From the NCBI GenBank assembly GCA_028673005.1, contig CM054118.1, forward strand, positions 59,093,338 to 59,157,337: a stretch of 64,000 bases of DNA. Direction: 5' to 3'. The stretch's first letter is position 1; every line of letters begins with the position of its first letter. The notes beneath the pieces were generated by a model, which saw nothing but the letters and a program-made list of their open reading frames with translations, ran no database searches and was not told where the DNA came from. Source of the stretch: Tanypteryx hageni. Lineage: Eukaryota > Arthropoda > Insecta > Odonata > Petaluridae. Of the stretch, positions 35,408-45,225 are shown in pieces. Made by a program: the position numbers and the translations under genes.

Positions 35408-35412
<5 letters not shown>
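34742..35412. other. No gene recognised; poly-C at 35007-35023
   Basis: Moderately GC-rich DNA with a CCCCACCACC-poly(C) run at 34999-35023. Nothing else identified. Confidence 0.5.

Positions 35413-35490
<78 letters not shown>
35413..35490 (+). repeat. Compound (CT)n(AT)n microsatellite
   Basis: (CT)n from 35413 to about 35467, passing directly into (AT)n to 35490. Confidence 0.97.
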
Positions 35491-37080
35491 CCCTCTGTCA
35501 TGCAAAAGAGCTTTCCGTCCGTCTTTTCCTAAATTATACTATCGCTGAATAGTTTGCTCGCAGATTGTGGAGCGACACAATGCTAATAAGACGCTAAAAA
35601 TATCTTATATGATATTATAATTTCAGAAAAGGATAATATTTAGTCAAAGCAATGAGAATATTGTTAAAAGAATTCCCTGTAGTATAGTTTCTCATGAAAT
35701 TTCGCCTGCCTGAATTTATTCAGTTCTCGATTTTATCTAGTCATTAAAAGGAAATTTTAGTTAATCTTAGTGCGTATCAGTCGTCCATGAATGGTTAACA
35801 TTTAAAAGTGTAATCGGCCGAAGCTGGGAGAGTTTCCCTCGAAATCCATGCGTAACAATGTAAAGGGAATCAAATTTTTAGTACTTCTGATATGTTAACA
35901 TGGGCTTAAACTTAATCATCGCCGTGTAATCATATAAAATTTGTTGAATGAGGTATTTACTGATGTTAAAATTTTATGGACATTAACCCCTTTCTTTTAC
36001 AATTTATACAACTACTTTTATTTTGGCTTTGCAGAAGAAATTAAGGGTTAGGATCTAGTAACTTATAGGGTGGAATTTCAGATTTTGTCAAAATTATTGC
36101 AAAATCAACCTCAGAAACTTTTGAAAGTCTCCTGCGTTTCGAACACATGCTTGATAGATATCTTATTATTTAAAATGTTTCTTGACCGGAACAAAAGTAG
36201 TTCAGATTTTCTTCAAACATATTGTCCGATAATGGTTTTATTGTAATATTATCTTGATTATTGTTACTCATGGATCCTTAGCAGTAAACTCTCCTGGATT
36301 TTATATTAGGCGAGTTCCGTCTCCACCGAATCTGTTTCTTCTCAGTCGCATAAGGAATAGGATTCACGTCTTATTTACGCCGAGTGATGTAATCGGAAGT
36401 TTCCCATTATACGCCCAACTCTGTAACCTGACATCTGGCGTCCAATTGCTTTGATGCTCTCAGCAGCACACTCCTAACGCTCCAGAACAGAGAGAATTGG
36501 CGGCGAGTAACATGGCGTCTGTATTCTAGTCGATTTTCCGCCTCAAAGAGAATTGCATGTAACCGCTGCACCTATCTGAAGGATTGGACTGCTTTAGGTC
36601 TACGTGTGACTCTGTACGTCTCCAACTGCTGGGGCACCGTTCGCTCGGCGGCTTTTCCTTCCAAAGTTAAAAAATCTTTCGTTACGCTTTTCTTTCATAA
36701 TGACCTTCCTACTTGGTAGGTATGATGATGATTAGTAGGTGTTACGCTGGTTATTATCGTCAGAGAAAACTGGATGACATGCACGGTAAAATATGAAGCC
36801 TGTGTTTTCATGTTGTAAATTCAAGGAATGAGGGCACCAACTATATGTTTTCAAGTTGACACGGTAGACAAATAAACGCTAAAATAGGTTTGGCGCTATC
36901 GGTAAATTTAATCGACAGTATACAAATGATATCCAAATTAATCCTTAACAGTAATCGGATTCGTCTTCATATCGTTATAACACTTTTTTATGGATGAAGA
37001 ATGCTCAATAATTAGTTATAGAAGTGGATAGAAGGTGAATAGTATTTCATATAGTCAGTGTATAGTTACTAAATATGGCC
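35491..37080. other. No gene recognised
   Basis: AT-rich single-copy-like DNA. A somewhat GC-richer part (36270-36660) has no recognised frame. Confidence 0.45.
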
Positions 37081-37860
37081 CAGGTAAAATAAACGAAGGA
37101 GTAGAAATTATGGTAGAGTTCCGTGCTGATGACGACCTGGTCATAAGCGGCACACAAATGTCACAGAACAGTGCATTATAATTGGAAAAATACCTAAGAC
37201 AGTATCTATGATGTGTGATAGTGGGCTGAATATTTATGAAAAATAAAAATTATCTCCATAAAGATGTAACCTAATCCAGACGCCGAAAGATAAGTCATAT
37301 TCTCAAACGCCAAAGATAGCTACAGTAATATTTACTACAGATACTAGAGGAAGGATGTGAATAAATTTCAAAGGAAGATTAATTTATTTTCAGGAATGGC
37401 AGAGGAACAAAAGATGCCATCGGAATGATGGAAATCGTGTCAGGAAGGACAATGGAATATAACCGGGATTGCTGTGAATGTTTCGTTGATTGGTCGAAAG
37501 CCTATGATATATTGACATGAATAAACGAGATTGGGATATCGAAGAATATCGATGTGGACTGGAAAGAATAATAAGTAATGTATAAATGATACCATGGTGG
37601 TTAAACCCGGATTGCAGCAAGGAAACACAAATAGAGTAATTTTAGGAATCGGATTAATACAAGGTTGTTTCATGTCATCGGTCCGATTTAAATATATTTT
37701 GTTAAAATCATCAAAAGAACCATTACGGGACATCTGAAGAATGCAGAGAACATTAATAGGAGAACAAAATATTCCAAGTAAGAAAGGAAAAGTATATTCA
37801 GAAAACGAAAATGAAAAATAAATTGGTGATAGCCGGGAGAAAGTACGACATGAAAAATAC
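37081..37860 (+). pseudogene. RTE-like LINE, endonuclease end plus reverse transcriptase (broken)
   Basis: The first part reads NEGVEIMVEFRADDDLVISG, the C-terminal part of the AP-type endonuclease domain (usual form NExGExLVEFxxxNDLVIxGT), and then decays with several stops. From about 37391 the plus strand gives FRNGRGTKDAIGMMEIVSGR, then RTMEYNRDCCECFVDWSKAYDI. This is the reverse transcriptase motif GFRxGRGTxDAI...CFVDxxKAFD, including the first catalytic Asp region. After stops and a frame change it continues NDTMVVKPGLQQG, then LGIGLIQGCFMSSVRFKYIL, corresponding to the RQGCxLSPxLFN block. The FADD motif and everything C-terminal are missing. It is a dead, internally decayed copy related to the remains at 10896-11570 and 28255-28400. 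Confidence 0.8.
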
Positions 37861-37862
37861 AT

Positions 37863-37990
37863 AGAACTCGGGAGTTCCGCCCCTGCGCGCTGCGTGCGTC
37901 AACCCCGTGCTCGCTCCACGAGGCGAATTCGCCCGCTGCCCGAGCTCACCCCTGAACCTCCCTCCCCTTTAGGTATATATTGAAAATAGA
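37863..37990. other. Isolated GC-rich patch
   Basis: About 110 bases of GC-rich, CpG-dense sequence abut the LINE fragment. It opens AACTCGGGAGTTCCGCCCC and closes near GCCCGAGCTC, a weak inverted relation. Function unknown. Confidence 0.4.
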
Positions 37991-38303
37991 AAATTGTTTC
38001 AAGACCCATTTTTCGGATTTTCTTTTAGTAATAGTATTTCACGCCAGCGCTGCCATCGATAATTTTAATCGTGTTAGTTTTTCTTGAGGGCGCTGTTGTC
38101 GAGTCATTAAGTACTACTGCAATTATATTAATTTCTCTTTATAAAGAAAATCATATGCTGGACACATAAGATTTTTAGCTTACTTTCCAGAATGGAAATA
38201 AGCTTGTAGTTTCGCCCTCGTATGTCTGTTCACCCCTCCCCCTGTGAACTTTTGAACCAATAGACCGAGTTTCATGAAAATTGGTGGAAATCTCCTGCTA
38301 TAT

Positions 38304-38400
38304 GGGCCGAGCTCCGGAGAGTAGTTTTTTGGCGAAGATTGAAAGTTCCGGGTTCGATTCCAGGAACTGGAATTCCCATTTGATTTACATGGGAAATCTG
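38304..38400 (+). mobile_element. tRNA-Phe-like SINE head
   Basis: GAGCTCCGGAGAGTAG, then GCGAAGATTGAAAG, then GTTCCGGGTTCGATTCCAGG follow the order and spacing of tRNA-Phe (AGCTCAG..GGGAGAGC, CTGAAGATCTAAAG, GGTTCGATCC). The GAA anticodon (38334-38336) and B-box GGTTCGATTCC are retained. The acceptor stem does not close, and a non-tRNA body (GGAATTCCCATTTGATTTAC) follows. Best read as a SINE derived from tRNA-Phe. Confidence 0.55.
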
Positions 38401-39850
38401 AAATCCATCGTGCAGAGTAATTTTCTCTTGCACATTGGAATATCTTAGAATTGTAACATCAGAGCGGAATTTGTACTATTTCTCTGAAGAAATGAAGATT
38501 TTAATTTTTATCGTAGAATGTTGCTTATCGATCGTATTTATTCGAATTTTGCGTTTTTTGAAGTTTTTATCACTCATTACGAGAGTGTCGCCATCGCAAC
38601 GACTATTGTTTGATTCGAATTCGGTAAAGTGTAGTACATACACGCGTTGTTTTTGCCACACGTGTACGCGTGATGAATTAGATTTCAGTTCGTATGTACA
38701 TGTAATATTTTATAACGCTAAAATTTGAAATTTGGGAACACAAAGAGCAAATCATCGGCGGAGATTTTAAAGCTTTTAAAACCAATAAATGTTAAATAAG
38801 TGGTTAATCGGAAAGTAGGCATTATAAGTTCCATTTCAATAATCTTGTTTCTACTTGGAATGTTGCTTCGTTGGTGACTGAATGGTGAATCAGAAAATCG
38901 CCTACATCCATAAAACGGATCAATCGGAAATGTGATTTGGGGTCATCCCTGCCGCAGATCTTGGCATCTTACCTCAATCTGTCCTAAAGATTATTAATCC
39001 ACTTGCATGTTTAGTTGTGCTCCGTTTTTGGAAACTGCTTCTGCGGGCGTTCCCACACTTTCATTCGCAAATCTTCTCACCCCTTGAGTTCTATCCGAAA
39101 TGAGATATTTTTCTTATCTCGGTCAAGTGCATCGAATTTCGTTTTGTGAAGGAAGTAGAGAGGGGACGCGGAATGGCATCTTGTAAGCTAGTCGAAGGCC
39201 GACCTTGTCGAATTTTGTAGCCAAACAGTTCACTGGGAAGGAAAAGGGTAATAACTTTGACGCAGGTGGGCAATCAAGTTTCGTCATTCGAAACTGATAT
39301 TTTTTTATCTGAACTTCGCCTCGGCGACAAAAATCGCCCTCCAGGCAATTGGAGCCTATTCTCTTGCCTCGAACCCGGCGAGCGAAAAAAGATATTTGGT
39401 AGTATGACTTTGGCTCGTCAAAGAGAATTGTATCTGGGGAAATTTTATTCGACGAGCCTTTTTAGCGCGGTTACATTTTGGTTAGGCGTACCGCGGAATA
39501 TTGGGAAAGTTATAAACGATTAAGGACGGCTTGGAGTTTAAAAATCAGATTTGGTGATAATATTTCGCTGGACGCATCCTGGTAGTGTTTTGCAGAATAC
39601 GCAATCTCAATTTTATTGCCATTTTTGTCGAGGTGTTTGCGCGAGTTGTTTTTTAATTTCACTTAAAAAACGTCCGAGACAGCGATCTAGTAATAACTCC
39701 CAGTTTCACTGCCTTCATTTCTTGTCTGGATAAAGCGACTGTATACTTGGAGATAAGCTGAGATTGAAAATGAAGGGTAATGAGCGGTTTTCTGCTTTAT
39801 CTGTGTAGCTGTGCCACGGAAGGAAAAAAAACATTCCTTTATATAGCAGG
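38401..39850. other. No gene recognised
   Basis: AT-rich to mixed DNA. A moderately GC-rich part at 38940-39560 contains only short frames. Confidence 0.45.
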
Positions 39851-39905
39851 CAGTGACGGATTAACATAACGACGAAAGAGGGAATTGCCCCAGGGCCCTC
39901 AGTCA
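39847..39905 (+). mobile_element. CAGTGACGGAT-type MITE end (fragment)
   Basis: CAGTGACGGATTAACATAAC followed by TTGCCCCAGGGCCC resembles the ends of the element at 34252-34741. No partner end was found. Confidence 0.4.
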
Positions 39906-40455
39906 TATCATAACAAATTTTATGTTGTGCATTGAAACATACTTCTTACTGAGTTTAATTATTACGAAAAAAACTGTGATTTATATATAACAGATTCTTA
40001 TTTTGGTGTGTAACAAACTATACATTAATAATTTAATAATCCGCACCTGATAGTAGGTGTTGGAGAGCCTTGTGTTCATAGTTGAACTAATGTAGCATGC
40101 TCGTTCGACGTCTAGGAAAATCAAGACAAATATTTCCTATACATCTCTTATGAGTGTCTTCTTAAATATATAGGAGGATATAGGATATAAAAGCTAAAGT
40201 AGGTACTTCTAGAATGGTTACTGAGCTGGAATGGTGATAAGTCATTTAATGCGATCGACGGGAAAATTCCGAAATTCGAAAAGCGTTCATTTCTGCGGAA
40301 GTTATTTTTTCTTACCCCATCGTTTCATTCCTACTCCCTTCCCACACATTAAAAGTATGGACATCAGTGAGAGATTTATAAAATTGCATTTTTAAATTAT
40401 TTAAAATTGAGATACGAACTCGGGATATGAACTGTTCTAAGTATGATAGAATAAA

Positions 40456-40567
40456 ATTGACCTGCTACGATAGTTCAGAGGTAGAATATCCGCCCGGCAA
40501 GTGGAAGACCCGGGTTCTATTCCTGGTCATAGCAGATTTTTTCTCGTTTCAAAGTTATTCCCATGAA
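40456..40567 (+). mobile_element. Complete short SINE (SINE-1, 112 bp) with 8-bp target duplication
   Basis: The element lies between two copies of AGAATAAA (40448-40455 and 40568-40575), where family D copy 2 has a single, empty AGAATGAA-like site. It consists of a 71-nt tRNA-like head (40464-40534), a TTTTTT run (40538-40543) that would act as a polymerase III stop, and a short body ending TTATTCCCATGAA. The internal A- and B-box regions (TAGTTCAGAGG and GGTTCTATTCC) match polymerase III type 2 promoter spacing. A second, truncated copy is at 7126-7205. Confidence 0.75.
40464..40534 (+). other. tRNA-like fold of SINE-1
   Basis: Folds as a full cloverleaf: acceptor GCTACGA/TCATAGC (one mismatch), D stem GTTC/GAAT, anticodon stem TCCGC/GTGGA, loop CCGGCAA, T stem CCGGG/CCTGG with loop TTCTATT, discriminator A. 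GGC lies in the anticodon position (40496-40498). Position 33 is C instead of the near-universal U, and the T-loop has T where G57 is expected, so it is unlikely to act as a tRNA. It is the head of a retroposon. Confidence 0.7.
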
Positions 40568-40857
40568 AGAATAAAGTTTATTTTCCAGAGAAAAAATTTA
40601 AATCCGAGACGAATTATCGTAAAATTTTGTTTATATCCAGCTAGTTTTTTCGGTTTAAAAGAATTAATTATCATGGCAACGAGTCCAATGCTTATGAATT
40701 GGAATTGTTATTAGCCTATGAGAGCGATGATTAAATACTTTCAACAGGAATTAATCGATTAGCGTTGATTTCAACCGACGATTTTTTCATATGGTGACGT
40801 CATTATCCTAACACGTGAATTATCGTATTTATGTAGAGATATATTAATCCTTTTATT

Positions 40858-41198
40858 CAGGGGTCGGCAACCTACGGCCCGCGGGCTACGTGCGGCCCTC
40901 GAGAACACTTTATGCGGCCCGCAAAGCTGTAATGAAAAAGTGATCAGGAAAATTTCTCATGGGCAATTTTATATTTTTTGAGTAAAATTATGGTCTCAAA
41001 GCCTTTTCTGGTGAAGTTTTAATGCTAGTAAATTACGTAGACTTGATTTCGTTCATATGAAATCACAGAATCTCTAGAAAACTTCTGATTTATTCGCTCA
41101 TCCGGCTCGCCGAGGCTTTCTTGACTCCAAATGCGGCCCTCCGAAACATTCACAACTGCAAATGTGGCCCACCATGCAGATAAGGTTGCCGACCCCTG
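40858..41198. mobile_element. hAT-type MITE, copy 2 (341 bp, perfect TIR and TSD)
   Basis: The TIR CAGGGGTCGGCAACCT is perfect over 16 bases at both ends. The flanks CTTTTATT at 40850-40857 and 41199-41206 are identical, an 8-bp hAT duplication. The interior has TGCGGCCC blocks next to both ends, shared with copies at 19729 and 29651. The perfect ends suggest this is the youngest of the three. No coding capacity. Confidence 0.95.
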
Positions 41199-41344
41199 CT
41201 TTTATTTATTGACATAAATCTGGCAATAAAAATGTTCTTCATATTCTAAATATTTATGAAATTCATGTTAAATAAGCTTAAATTTACTTAATAATTTATT
41301 TAACACAAACAGATTTCTCCAAATTGCATGTGTTAATAGATATA

Positions 41345-41435
41345 CAACAAGCACATAAGACCATGCCCTCGGCAGGATTCGAACCCGCGACCCTGGGGCG
41401 CTAGGCACGCCAACCATCCCTCTGCCGGCCGGCCT
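41345..41435 (-). mobile_element. tRNA-derived SINE (SINE-2), copy 1
   Basis: The minus strand reads GGCCGGCAGAGGGATGGTTG (A-box region), then GCGTGCCTAGCG, then TCGCGGGTTCGAATCCTGCC (B-box GGTTCGAATCC; T stem GCGGG/CCTGC), then GAGGGCATGGTC and a body. The leading segment does not close a full acceptor stem. A decayed relative lies at 45128-45225. Confidence 0.65.
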
Positions 41436-41631
41436 TGACGAGCAAAGCGAACTGTCAGAGGAGATTGGACCCCATTAGGGGCCAGGGGAAGAGCAGCTGT
41501 TACATATGTATGCGTATAGTATATATTCAGTCCTTTTCAGTCAATTTATGGATGTAGATCTCCCACCGACTATTCCAGTTTTCCCTATCATCCACATTCC
41601 TCCAAGTTGGCCCTAAGAATTTCACAATACA

Positions 41632-41705
41632 GTCGGACACCGGAAATATGGATACCTTGGGGCCGGAATGGTGCCGGATTTTGGAAGCCTTGAGTCCATT
41701 CCTTT
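41632..41705 (+). mobile_element. Tigger-type terminus
   Basis: TA followed by CAGTCGGACACCGGAAATAT, with a second CCGGATTTTGGAAGC block about 45 bases further in, is a typical Tigger end. It runs directly into family D copy 4 with no further Tigger sequence. Confidence 0.5.
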
Positions 41706-42440
41706 ATTATAAATAGCTGATTCTTACATAGGATGATATAATACTTAAGGGATTTCTATAAGGAAAATGAATCCGAAATCTGGCACAATTATGTTATTTG
41801 GTACAAAAAAAAAACAAAATTAAAATATTTTTATTTTTAGGAATTTTTTCCGACCCCATTGTTTCATGAGGAAATCGGTGCAGTGAATTATAAAACTGCA
41901 CTTCTATATATGATAGCTAAAATTAAGACACGAAGAATTGATTTTTAAGTAAGTTGTAAACTTATGATGGCGTCACAATTCTAAAAAAAAACAAATTTTA
42001 GCTAAACGTGAAAAATATTTTAATGTCGTGTTTCTTAGTTTTTCAATAAACTTTTAACTCTTTTCAATTTTTTACCCAAATACGCACTAAAAGGCACGGA
42101 TGGTGACGCCATAATCCTACATACATTTTAGTGTAACAGGCTATTTATTGTCTTAATGATGATTATTTATATTAGTGGCATGGTGCGATCTTAGCCACGA
42201 TACTTGAAATATCAATATTTGGTTTCGAGAATTTGGAAATTCCGAATAGAGGCCTTAATTTCGAAGAGAATGAGATATATTCTGCGAGAACTCTTGCAAT
42301 TTATTATCTTATATATTTCGTCTCCGTGTGGCACAAATTCTGTTACCTAGGAGATCGCTTTAATTTATTTACGTGTTTATATTTTGATGTAGCGAGTTTT
42401 TTTAAAGCTTTTTGCCGTATGTAAGCACCGACCACTCGCG
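41706..42440 (+). repeat. Family D repeat, copy 4 (shortened)
   Basis: Starts TATAAATAGCTGATTCTTAC. Contains TTTTTTCCGACCCCATTG, TTATGATGGCGTCAC, ACTAAAAGGCACGGATG, AATTCCGAATAGAGGCCTTA and ends GTAAGCACCGACCACTCGC, in the same order as copy 2. The middle GCAAC/CCAATGC block is missing, so there is an internal deletion relative to copy 2. Confidence 0.75.
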
Positions 42441-43361
42441 TTCGTATATATGCATATAATTTTCATTCTTATGTAATAGAGATTTATTAACGAACCTCCC
42501 CTTTAGAGAGATAAGGCTTTAAATTCTTCCTATTTATCGCAATGGGCGGCGAATTCGGGCGTTAATATTTGAATCTTAGACGAAACGGCCGTAATTCACG
42601 AAAGTAATGCAGCTTCATTTGTAGCATTCGTCACAGATTGAAGTTAATGGCAAACGAGGTCGCGTGGTTACGCGTCCGTTGAACTGATAGGTATTTTTCG
42701 TCCGGTATGACAAACGCAGAGGCGAAAGCCCTTCTGCTGCTGCTGCGTGGCCTTTTAAAGCGGAATTCCGGGTTTCGAAACCGAATGAAAGAGACATCGA
42801 ATTATAAAAGCTTCGCGATTTGATCGGCTTATTGTTCTTATCTAGAGCGGCGCCGCGCGGCGAAATTAATGCCCCCTAACTAATTGCGAGGCCTAAATTA
42901 TGACGCAATGTTTGGAGAATAAATGACTCGTGTGATTTCCCAATTTGGCTTAACTCCAGACAATGCGATCCGGCACAATAAAGCGCGGACCGAGCGGCTG
43001 TGTTTATTTCCTTTTTGCTACAATCAGACGGTCGAACCGATATAAAAATAAAAGCTGTCAGAAAAAAAACTAACTCGCGTACTTCCTATATAGTATTTTA
43101 GAACAGATCATTTGAGGAACCGTTTTCAACATTTTATTACTTTAAATTGCTTTTTACGATCGATAGCTATCTTTGAAAATTTAATATTATTTTGTGAGAT
43201 ATTCATCTCCATTATTTTCAATAATGGAAATGGTAATATATGTAATTGGATATATGTAGTCGAATATCTGATGAAGATGAAGTCCGATGGCTATATTACT
43301 GTTCTAATAACTATTATTATCAGATTATTACACCGCAGGGATCAGCTATTTTATAAAACAC
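42441..43361. other. Single-copy DNA of mixed composition; possible conserved non-coding element
   Basis: At 42480-43030 the sequence is neither AT-rich nor repetitive and contains several AT-core motifs of the kind bound by homeodomain and forkhead factors (CTAATTGC, CAATAAAG, TGTGTTTATTT), plus a GGCGCCGCGCGGCG patch. No coding frame was found. A regulatory role is inference. Confidence 0.3.
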
Positions 43362-43454
43362 TAGGGGAGACCTGGGCTAGTTGTAAAAGTTTTTAGTTTC
43401 CGATTTTTCAAATTTTTTGGTTGCATTTAGGAGGAAGTGGGTTTTGCATTCTTA

Positions 43455-43457
<3 letters not shown>

Positions 43458-43504
<47 letters not shown>
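43458..43504. repeat. (TA)n microsatellite, ~47 bp, inside pogo element
   Basis: Pure TA run. Confidence 0.97.
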
Positions 43505-43507
<3 letters not shown>

Positions 43508-43805
43508 ACTATTAATTCCTATAGTAAAATTTATATCATGTTTTGGCATTTTGTTGGGAAAATATTATTTTCAAAGACTTGCAGCGTGCCACGAATCGCC
43601 ACTCTACGGGGCCAGTTGTTACATGGCTGGGGTATTTTGTGACACTATCATAAATTTACCATAAAATGGAATTTAGACAGACAACATGACATTTAGACAG
43701 AAAAAAAGTAGTTTTTATTAATTAAATAAAAATGAAATTGCAAATTATAAAAAAATTTGAATGATATCATAATATCAAAAATTTGCAAGAAAATGTATTG
43801 AAGTT

Positions 43806-44515
43806 TTATTCACTACCATCACTGCTAAGTTCAGAGTGACAATGTTTACAGACAAAAAGTGGATTAGCAGTCTTGGCGTATTTTTCATGAGACCATTTTT
43901 TGAATTTGCTGCAAAAATTAATATTATTAAAGTGACTTTTTCCGCAGATGTGGCCTTCCCCACCTCTTTTTCTCATTTTTTGGCAACAGTCCTTGACGGC
44001 TTTTGCACAGTTGTTGTGCTTGTTTCATTTGCATTCCATATATCTTTATATTCAAACTGGAAACGCGACATTACTGCTTTTAAAATTGTGAAAAGTTGAT
44101 TAACGTTATGTTTGTTGAAGTTAGTCGAGCGGCTCAGGCTTGTAGCCTCTGGTGACCTTAAAGAAAGCTGCGGATGGCGTTTCAAGAAACTGGAAAACCA
44201 GTCCGCGGATGCTTGCTGTGTATCAGCCCAATTGGGAGGAAAATTACACGATTAGATATTGCAAATTCATGTGCCAAGCTTGGCAAGCGTGTTTTCTTGA
44301 TTTTCGGAGAACGCCTGTCTTAGTTTCTTATATCAAACAGTCCCTTTTGTCTCATCACCAGATTGACATTTTTTTATAAATCGTTGCAGTGTCATATAAT
44401 TAACTGCATGCCTTTCGGCAGCTTTACTCAGAGAAACCTTCTCCATCACCTCCTTCGCTGCCTCCTCATACACGGCAACAGGAATCTCCGTCGTCTTTTT
44501 GTTTGATCTTACCAT
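43806..44515 (-). pseudogene. pogo/Tigger-like transposase, internally deleted and inactivated
   Basis: Starts MVRSNKKTTEIPVAVYEEAA and continues VSLSKAAERHAVNYMTLQRF, a psq-type helix-turn-helix, to a stop after about 60 residues (44333). A shifted frame continues GYKKLRQAFSENQENTLAKL, with stops, then DTQQASADWFSSFLKRHPQL and SLRSPEATSLSRSTNFNKHN, then YKDIWNANETSTTTVQKPSR. This is the start of the DDE_1 domain: FLKRHxxLSLRxPEATSLSR and the block usually IWNxDETGxTTVQ. Here DETG is NETS, so the first catalytic Asp is lost. Right after TVAKK the frame changes to a C-terminal tail, NFCSKFKKWSHEKYAKTANP then FVCKHC, resembling the decayed Cys/His finger at the end of these proteins. The body of the DDE domain between them is deleted. 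Clearly non-functional. Confidence 0.85.
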
Positions 44516-45127
44516 TTTTCCGTGAGAAAATGTATAATAATTGAAATAGCATGACGGGAAAAGTTGTGAAACTACCACTATATGACCCATGGAAATTGTC
44601 ACAACTAACCCCAGGTGTCGCTATCACGTTTTCAAGAGTTTCCGCTTGGGTTATGATGTCGTTTAAGAACTACGAAGACTCGCTTTTAATAACCGAATAT
44701 AGTACTATATCATTGATGGAAAGTAATCTGACATACCTTGAACTGCAAAAGATTAAGGAAGAGTTGAAGATGACCGAAAAGTTTTACTCAAACCACTTAA
44801 AAACACAAAAATATTCACCAATGTCGTTACTGTTATCTTACGCAATAGTAACTCTGTTATCCACTGCGCAGCACATCGGCACACACTATATTGTTGTCGT
44901 TCGGTACTGCCACTAGCGGAAATATTTTTAACAACAAAATCACAACATGCCCCGTGTCACAACTATTCCCGGTCTCCCCTATATATCTTTCGCTGGTAGA
45001 TACTATTACATAAAATGTTTGCTTGAAATTTAGTATTCAACCCTGATACCCACTGGCACTCTTTCTTTGTTCTTTATTTATCACTAGCTCATAAATATCA
45101 TTAACATTATGAGATTTAAAAAATGCG

Positions 45128-45225
45128 AATATGTATAGACGTCAATACCCACGGCAGGTTTTGAATTGGGAGAATTCTCAATACACATCCCTATACCAAG
45201 ACGGCTTTGCTAACACCTAATTAAT
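45128..45225 (-). mobile_element. SINE-2, degenerate copy 2
   Basis: On the minus strand, TTGGTATAGGGATGTGTATT, then AATTCAAAACCTGCCGTGGG and TATTGACGTC align with SINE-2 copy 1 (AGAGGGATGGTTGGCGT, GGTTCGAATCCTGCCGAGGG, CATGGTC). The B-box is mutated, so this is an old copy. Confidence 0.45.

Larger units (their letters stand above)
40135..40857 (+). repeat. Family D repeat, copy 3 (with SINE insertion)
   Basis: Landmarks: GGATATAGGATATAAAAGC, GTACTTCTAGAATGG, TTATTTTTTCTTACCCCATCG, TCATGGCAACGAGTCCAATG with TGGAATTG, and CATATGGTGACGTCATTATC. Two elements lie in it: SINE-1 at 40456-40567 (with target duplication) and, at its right, a hAT MITE starting at 40858. Comparison with copy 2 gives the pre-insertion state for the SINE. 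Confidence 0.75.
43364..44979 (-). mobile_element. pogo/Tigger-type transposon, 1616 bp, non-autonomous
   Basis: The left end is GGGGAGACCTGGGCTAGTTG. The right end, read on the minus strand, is GGGGAGACCGGGAATAGTTG. TA flanks both (43362-43363 and 44980-44981), as expected for Tc1/mariner-superfamily insertion. The transposase remnant is on the minus strand. A (TA)n array at 43458-43504 sits inside near the left end. Sequence between the transposase start (44515) and the right end is a non-coding leader. Confidence 0.9.

Noticed and set aside
40464..40534. Functional tRNA gene with GGC anticodon
   Set aside because: Lacks U33 and the usual T-loop G57, has a mismatch in the acceptor stem, and is framed by target duplications and a body typical of a SINE.
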